From NCBI GenBank assembly GCA_020720815.1, contig DYNY01000006.1:1-60440 (forward strand): a DNA stretch of 60,440 bases, written 5' to 3'. Made by a program: the position numbers and the translations under genes. The notes beneath the pieces are model-generated. The model was not told where the DNA came from and ran no database searches. It worked only from the letters and a program-made list of their open reading frames with translations. Positions within the stretch are counted from its first letter, which is position 1. The number at the start of each line of letters is the position of its first letter. This DNA is from Candidatus Elulimicrobium sp. Lineage in GTDB: Bacteria > Patescibacteriota > Minisyncoccia > Phycocordibacterales > UBA918. Positions 57,741-60,440 of this stretch are shown here, piece by piece.

Positions 57741-58165
57741 AACTGAGTCTCCTTTAAAGTTTTCTCTAGTAGGGTTAGGGCCAATTCACTACCACAGATG
57801 ATAGAAATAGCCTTACCCTCCCTGTTCTTGCCGATCCAGGGGATTACTCGAACTCGCCATTGTAGGTTATCTGGATTCTTAAACCTTGGTATGAACTCAA
57901 TCAAGATTTTGTACTGCAACCGCTTCCAACGGACAGCATCTTGATAGTGTTGTAGACAAAGCTCCTCTGGCTTGTAAAAGTCACTGGATTGAAAAGCACC
58001 ACTATCACTCTCGAAGATGACAAAGTGAAAGAATGGCTGGTGTGCAAAATTACTCGACAACAGCACGACTGGATCGTGCGGTGGCTTATCGCCAATGATG
58101 ACTTCGGCGATAGTGAGACGACGCTCACAATCATTTAGAGGGGCACTGTTTCTGATGGGGTACAT
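57737..58165 (-). CDS. Hypothetical ORFan (first gene of pair)
   Basis: GGGAG SD before ATG at 58165: MYPIRNSAPLNDCERRLTIAEVIIGDKPPHD. Confidence 0.65.
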   Translation of the reverse strand: MYPIRNSAPLNDCERRLTIAEVIIGDKPPHDPVVLLSSNFAHQPFFHFVIFESDSGAFQSSDFYKPEELCLQHYQDAVRWKRLQYKILIEFIPRFKNPDNLQWRVRVIPWIGKNREGKAISIICGSELALTLLEKTLKETQL

Positions 58166-58389
58166 ATTGAAGTCTCCCGTTTTCAAAAGCCTCATTTGAG
58201 GCGGACTAAATTCTGTTGATTATATGAACATATTTTTTTAAGAAAGTAAACAACAAAAAAATAGGTGAATGTTTGTCTATATGTGATTTATATGGTATAA
58301 AATATTGCTTGGTATGGTACCGAGCACGGGTAATTTTGGCACCCGTAGTGTTCTTCTACTTTTGTATGGGTCTCAGGAGGGCTCAGAGC

Positions 58390-58875
58390 ATGACAACTTT
58401 CTATAAGTCAAAGTTCAATCCGGCAATTCCGTTGTTAAGAACGGACCCGAAGAAGAACTCACCTACCCTTGAAGAAATGTGGCGGGCAAGTCGGGGATCG
58501 TTCCATGTGGCCGTGTTGTTTGTATCTGCCAGTGGCCAGGTCCTCGTCAGTCGTCAGCCTGACGAAACCTGGAGCTTGCCAACTCGGCAGGGTTTTGGGC
58601 CTCGAATGGACTACGACTCCATCGTCGGTCGCATCGCGTCGCCACTTGGGCTGACTTGCTCAGCCCTACAGCTCGTTCCCTTGTGCGAATACAAGGGGAC
58701 AGAGCATCAGTACGCCCTGATCAGCGCTTTTGCCTGCGATCAGCGTTTCTGGCAACGAGAGCATGTTCTTTGGATTTCACCAGATGCGACCCGTCAGGGC
58801 ATCGTGCTGGATGACCTTGCCAGAGTTGGAATCGGTCGACATTTGGAGGCCATTTCCAATCTCCAGGCGGCCTAG
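58390..58875 (+). CDS. Nudix-fold-like protein with degenerate Nudix box
   Basis: AGGAGG SD; FHVAVLFVSASGQVLVSRQPDETWSLPTRQGFGPRMDYDSIVGRIASPLGL. Confidence 0.55.
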   Translation: MTTFYKSKFNPAIPLLRTDPKKNSPTLEEMWRASRGSFHVAVLFVSASGQVLVSRQPDETWSLPTRQGFGPRMDYDSIVGRIASPLGLTCSALQLVPLCEYKGTEHQYALISAFACDQRFWQREHVLWISPDATRQGIVLDDLARVGIGRHLEAISNLQAA

Positions 58876-59069
58876 GGTCGCTAAAAGTCACCGCATAAGT
58901 GACGAATCAGTGGTCGGAACCTTCGGGAACTGACCGCTTTTAATTAGATTATAAAGTAGGTCGACTTCCTTTTTGGCTCTAAACACCAGGACCTAGTTCA
59001 CTTTTCACCAGTTTTCGGCTTTTACCGCCTTGCCTTGCAAAACTTTCACACTCTGATACTATTGCCGAA

Positions 59070-59207
59070 CCGCACACAGATTTTGTCTGTGGGTGGAGCG
59101 AACATAGTATTGCTCTTTCACACTAGCCCGAGTGTTCATTCTAAGCGCGATTGTTCTCGCCTCTTAGAATGTACGCTTGGACATAGCTTTTTGGTAGCTG
59201 TGTGCGG
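59070..59207 (+). promoter_or_regulatory. Candidate multi-branched structured tuf leader
   Basis: CCGCACAC (59070-59077)/GTGTGCGG (59200-59207) enclosing CACAGA/TCTGTG, ACACT/AGTGT and CATTCTAAG/CTTAGAATG hairpins. Confidence 0.5.
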
Positions 59208-59237
59208 AATTATTACACTAATTAATCTATCATTAAT

Positions 59238-60431
59238 ATGGCAGAATTATTTGATCGTTCAAAGCCACACGTAAACGTAGGAACTATTGGTCACGTCGAC
59301 CATGGTAAGACTACTCTTACAGCAGCTATTCTAGCTGTACTAAACCAGAAAGGTGGTGGTTACAGTGCAGCAACTAAAGGAGTTGATGAAATTGATAAGG
59401 CTCCTGAAGAAAAAGCTCGTGGTATTACTATTTCTCTCTCACACTCTGAGTACCAAACTCCAAACCGACACTATGCACACATTGATGCGCCAGGTCATGC
59501 GGACTACATAAAGAACATGATTACTGGGGCTGCTCAGATGGATGGTGCAGTACTCGTAGTAGCAGCTACTGATGGAGCGATGCCACAAACTCGTGAGCAC
59601 GTTCTTCTTGCTAAGCAGGTAGGTGTACCAAACATCATTGTATTTCTTAACAAGTGCGATATGGTAGATGACGAAGAAATGATTATGCTCGTAGAAGAGG
59701 AACTTCGTGAACTTCTTACCAAGAACGGTTTTGATGGTGCTAACGCTCCAGTTATCAAAGGTTCTGGCCTTAAGGCACTTGAAGATCCAAAATCAACGTG
59801 GGGTGATAAGGTTATCGAACTTGTGGATGCAATGGATTCATACTTCCCACAACCAGTTCGTGAACTTGATAAGCCATTCCTTATGCCAATTGAGGACATC
59901 TTCTCAATTGAAGGACGCGGTACTGTTGTAACTGGTCGTGTTGAACGTGGTTCAGTTAAGGTGGGTGAGGAAGTTGAAATTGTTGGTATCAAAGATACAG
60001 CACTCACAACAGTGACTGGAGTGGAAATGTTTAATAAGCAACTAGATGCTGCTCAAGCAGGAGACAACGCTGGTATTCTACTCCGAGGTACAAAAAAGGA
60101 AGATGTACACCGAGGACAGGTGCTAGCTAAGAAAGGTTCAGTAACTCCACACACCGAATTTGAAGCTGAAGTATATGTACTCAGTAAGGATGAGGGCGGA
60201 CGACACACACCATTCTTCTCAGGCTACAAGCCACAGTTCTATATTCGTACCACTGACGTGACTGGGGATGTAACTTTGGCTGAAGGATCAGAAATGGTTA
60301 TGCCAGGAGATACTGCTAAGTTTAAGGTTAAGCTAGTAGCTCCAGTAGCTCTAGAAGATCAACAAAACTTTGCGATTCGTGAGGGAGGAAAGACTGTAGG
60401 AGCTGGAGTAGTAACCAAGATCATTGCCTAA
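59238..60431 (+). CDS. tuf: Elongation factor Tu
   Basis: [49 protein letters not shown]. Confidence 0.98.
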   Translation: MAELFDRSKPHVNVGTIGHVDHGKTTLTAAILAVLNQKGGGYSAATKGVDEIDKAPEEKARGITISLSHSEYQTPNRHYAHIDAPGHADYIKNMITGAAQMDGAVLVVAATDGAMPQTREHVLLAKQVGVPNIIVFLNKCDMVDDEEMIMLVEEELRELLTKNGFDGANAPVIKGSGLKALEDPKSTWGDKVIELVDAMDSYFPQPVRELDKPFLMPIEDIFSIEGRGTVVTGRVERGSVKVGEEVEIVGIKDTALTTVTGVEMFNKQLDAAQAGDNAGILLRGTKKEDVHRGQVLAKKGSVTPHTEFEAEVYVLSKDEGGRHTPFFSGYKPQFYIRTTDVTGDVTLAEGSEMVMPGDTAKFKVKLVAPVALEDQQNFAIREGGKTVGAGVVTKIIA

Positions 60432-60440
60432 CGAGAACTT

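Noticed and set aside
59534-60007. 157-aa minus-strand Ser/Thr-rich ORF in tuf
   Set aside because: Antisense to EF-Tu with codon-shadow composition.
1-60440. CRISPR array, rRNA, tRNA, IS elements
   Set aside because: No regularly spaced direct repeats, no rRNA/tRNA-like conserved segments and no transposase or integrase ORFs were recognised by eye; a tRNA scan would be needed to exclude a divergent tRNA.

Overview
The window looks like a chromosomal segment of a Patescibacteria/CPR-type (Parcubacteria-like) bacterium; this taxonomic call is inference from gene content and protein style. Most of it is conserved housekeeping: hup, rny, clpP, tig, nusA, Mn-PPase, type IV pilus genes, tpiA-pgk, recJ, rnhA, comEC, SOD, rpmB, rpsL-rpsG, zwf-gnd-pgl, fusA and tuf. 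Toxin-antitoxin modules and about ten solitary, often GC-richer ORFan genes lie between these operons. Many of the ORFans have strong Shine-Dalgarno sequences, which the neighbouring housekeeping genes mostly lack. The best candidate for something undescribed is a hammerhead-ribozyme-like element at 33089-33137 with a complete conserved core, located just downstream of an ORFan that has replaced most of a TrmB-like regulator gene. Other signals of interest are elaborate potential RNA structures ahead of rpsL, rpsG, fusA and tuf, a 33-bp CsoR-type operator next to a frameshifted csoR gene, an ECF-sigma/secreted-domain chimera with an internal stop, an FAD-disulfide-reductase/VTT-domain fusion, a cohesin-dockerin protein, and two loopless perfect palindromes of 38 and 40 bp. 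No rRNA, tRNA or CRISPR was recognised. All calls come from reading the sequence; no database search or folding program was run.
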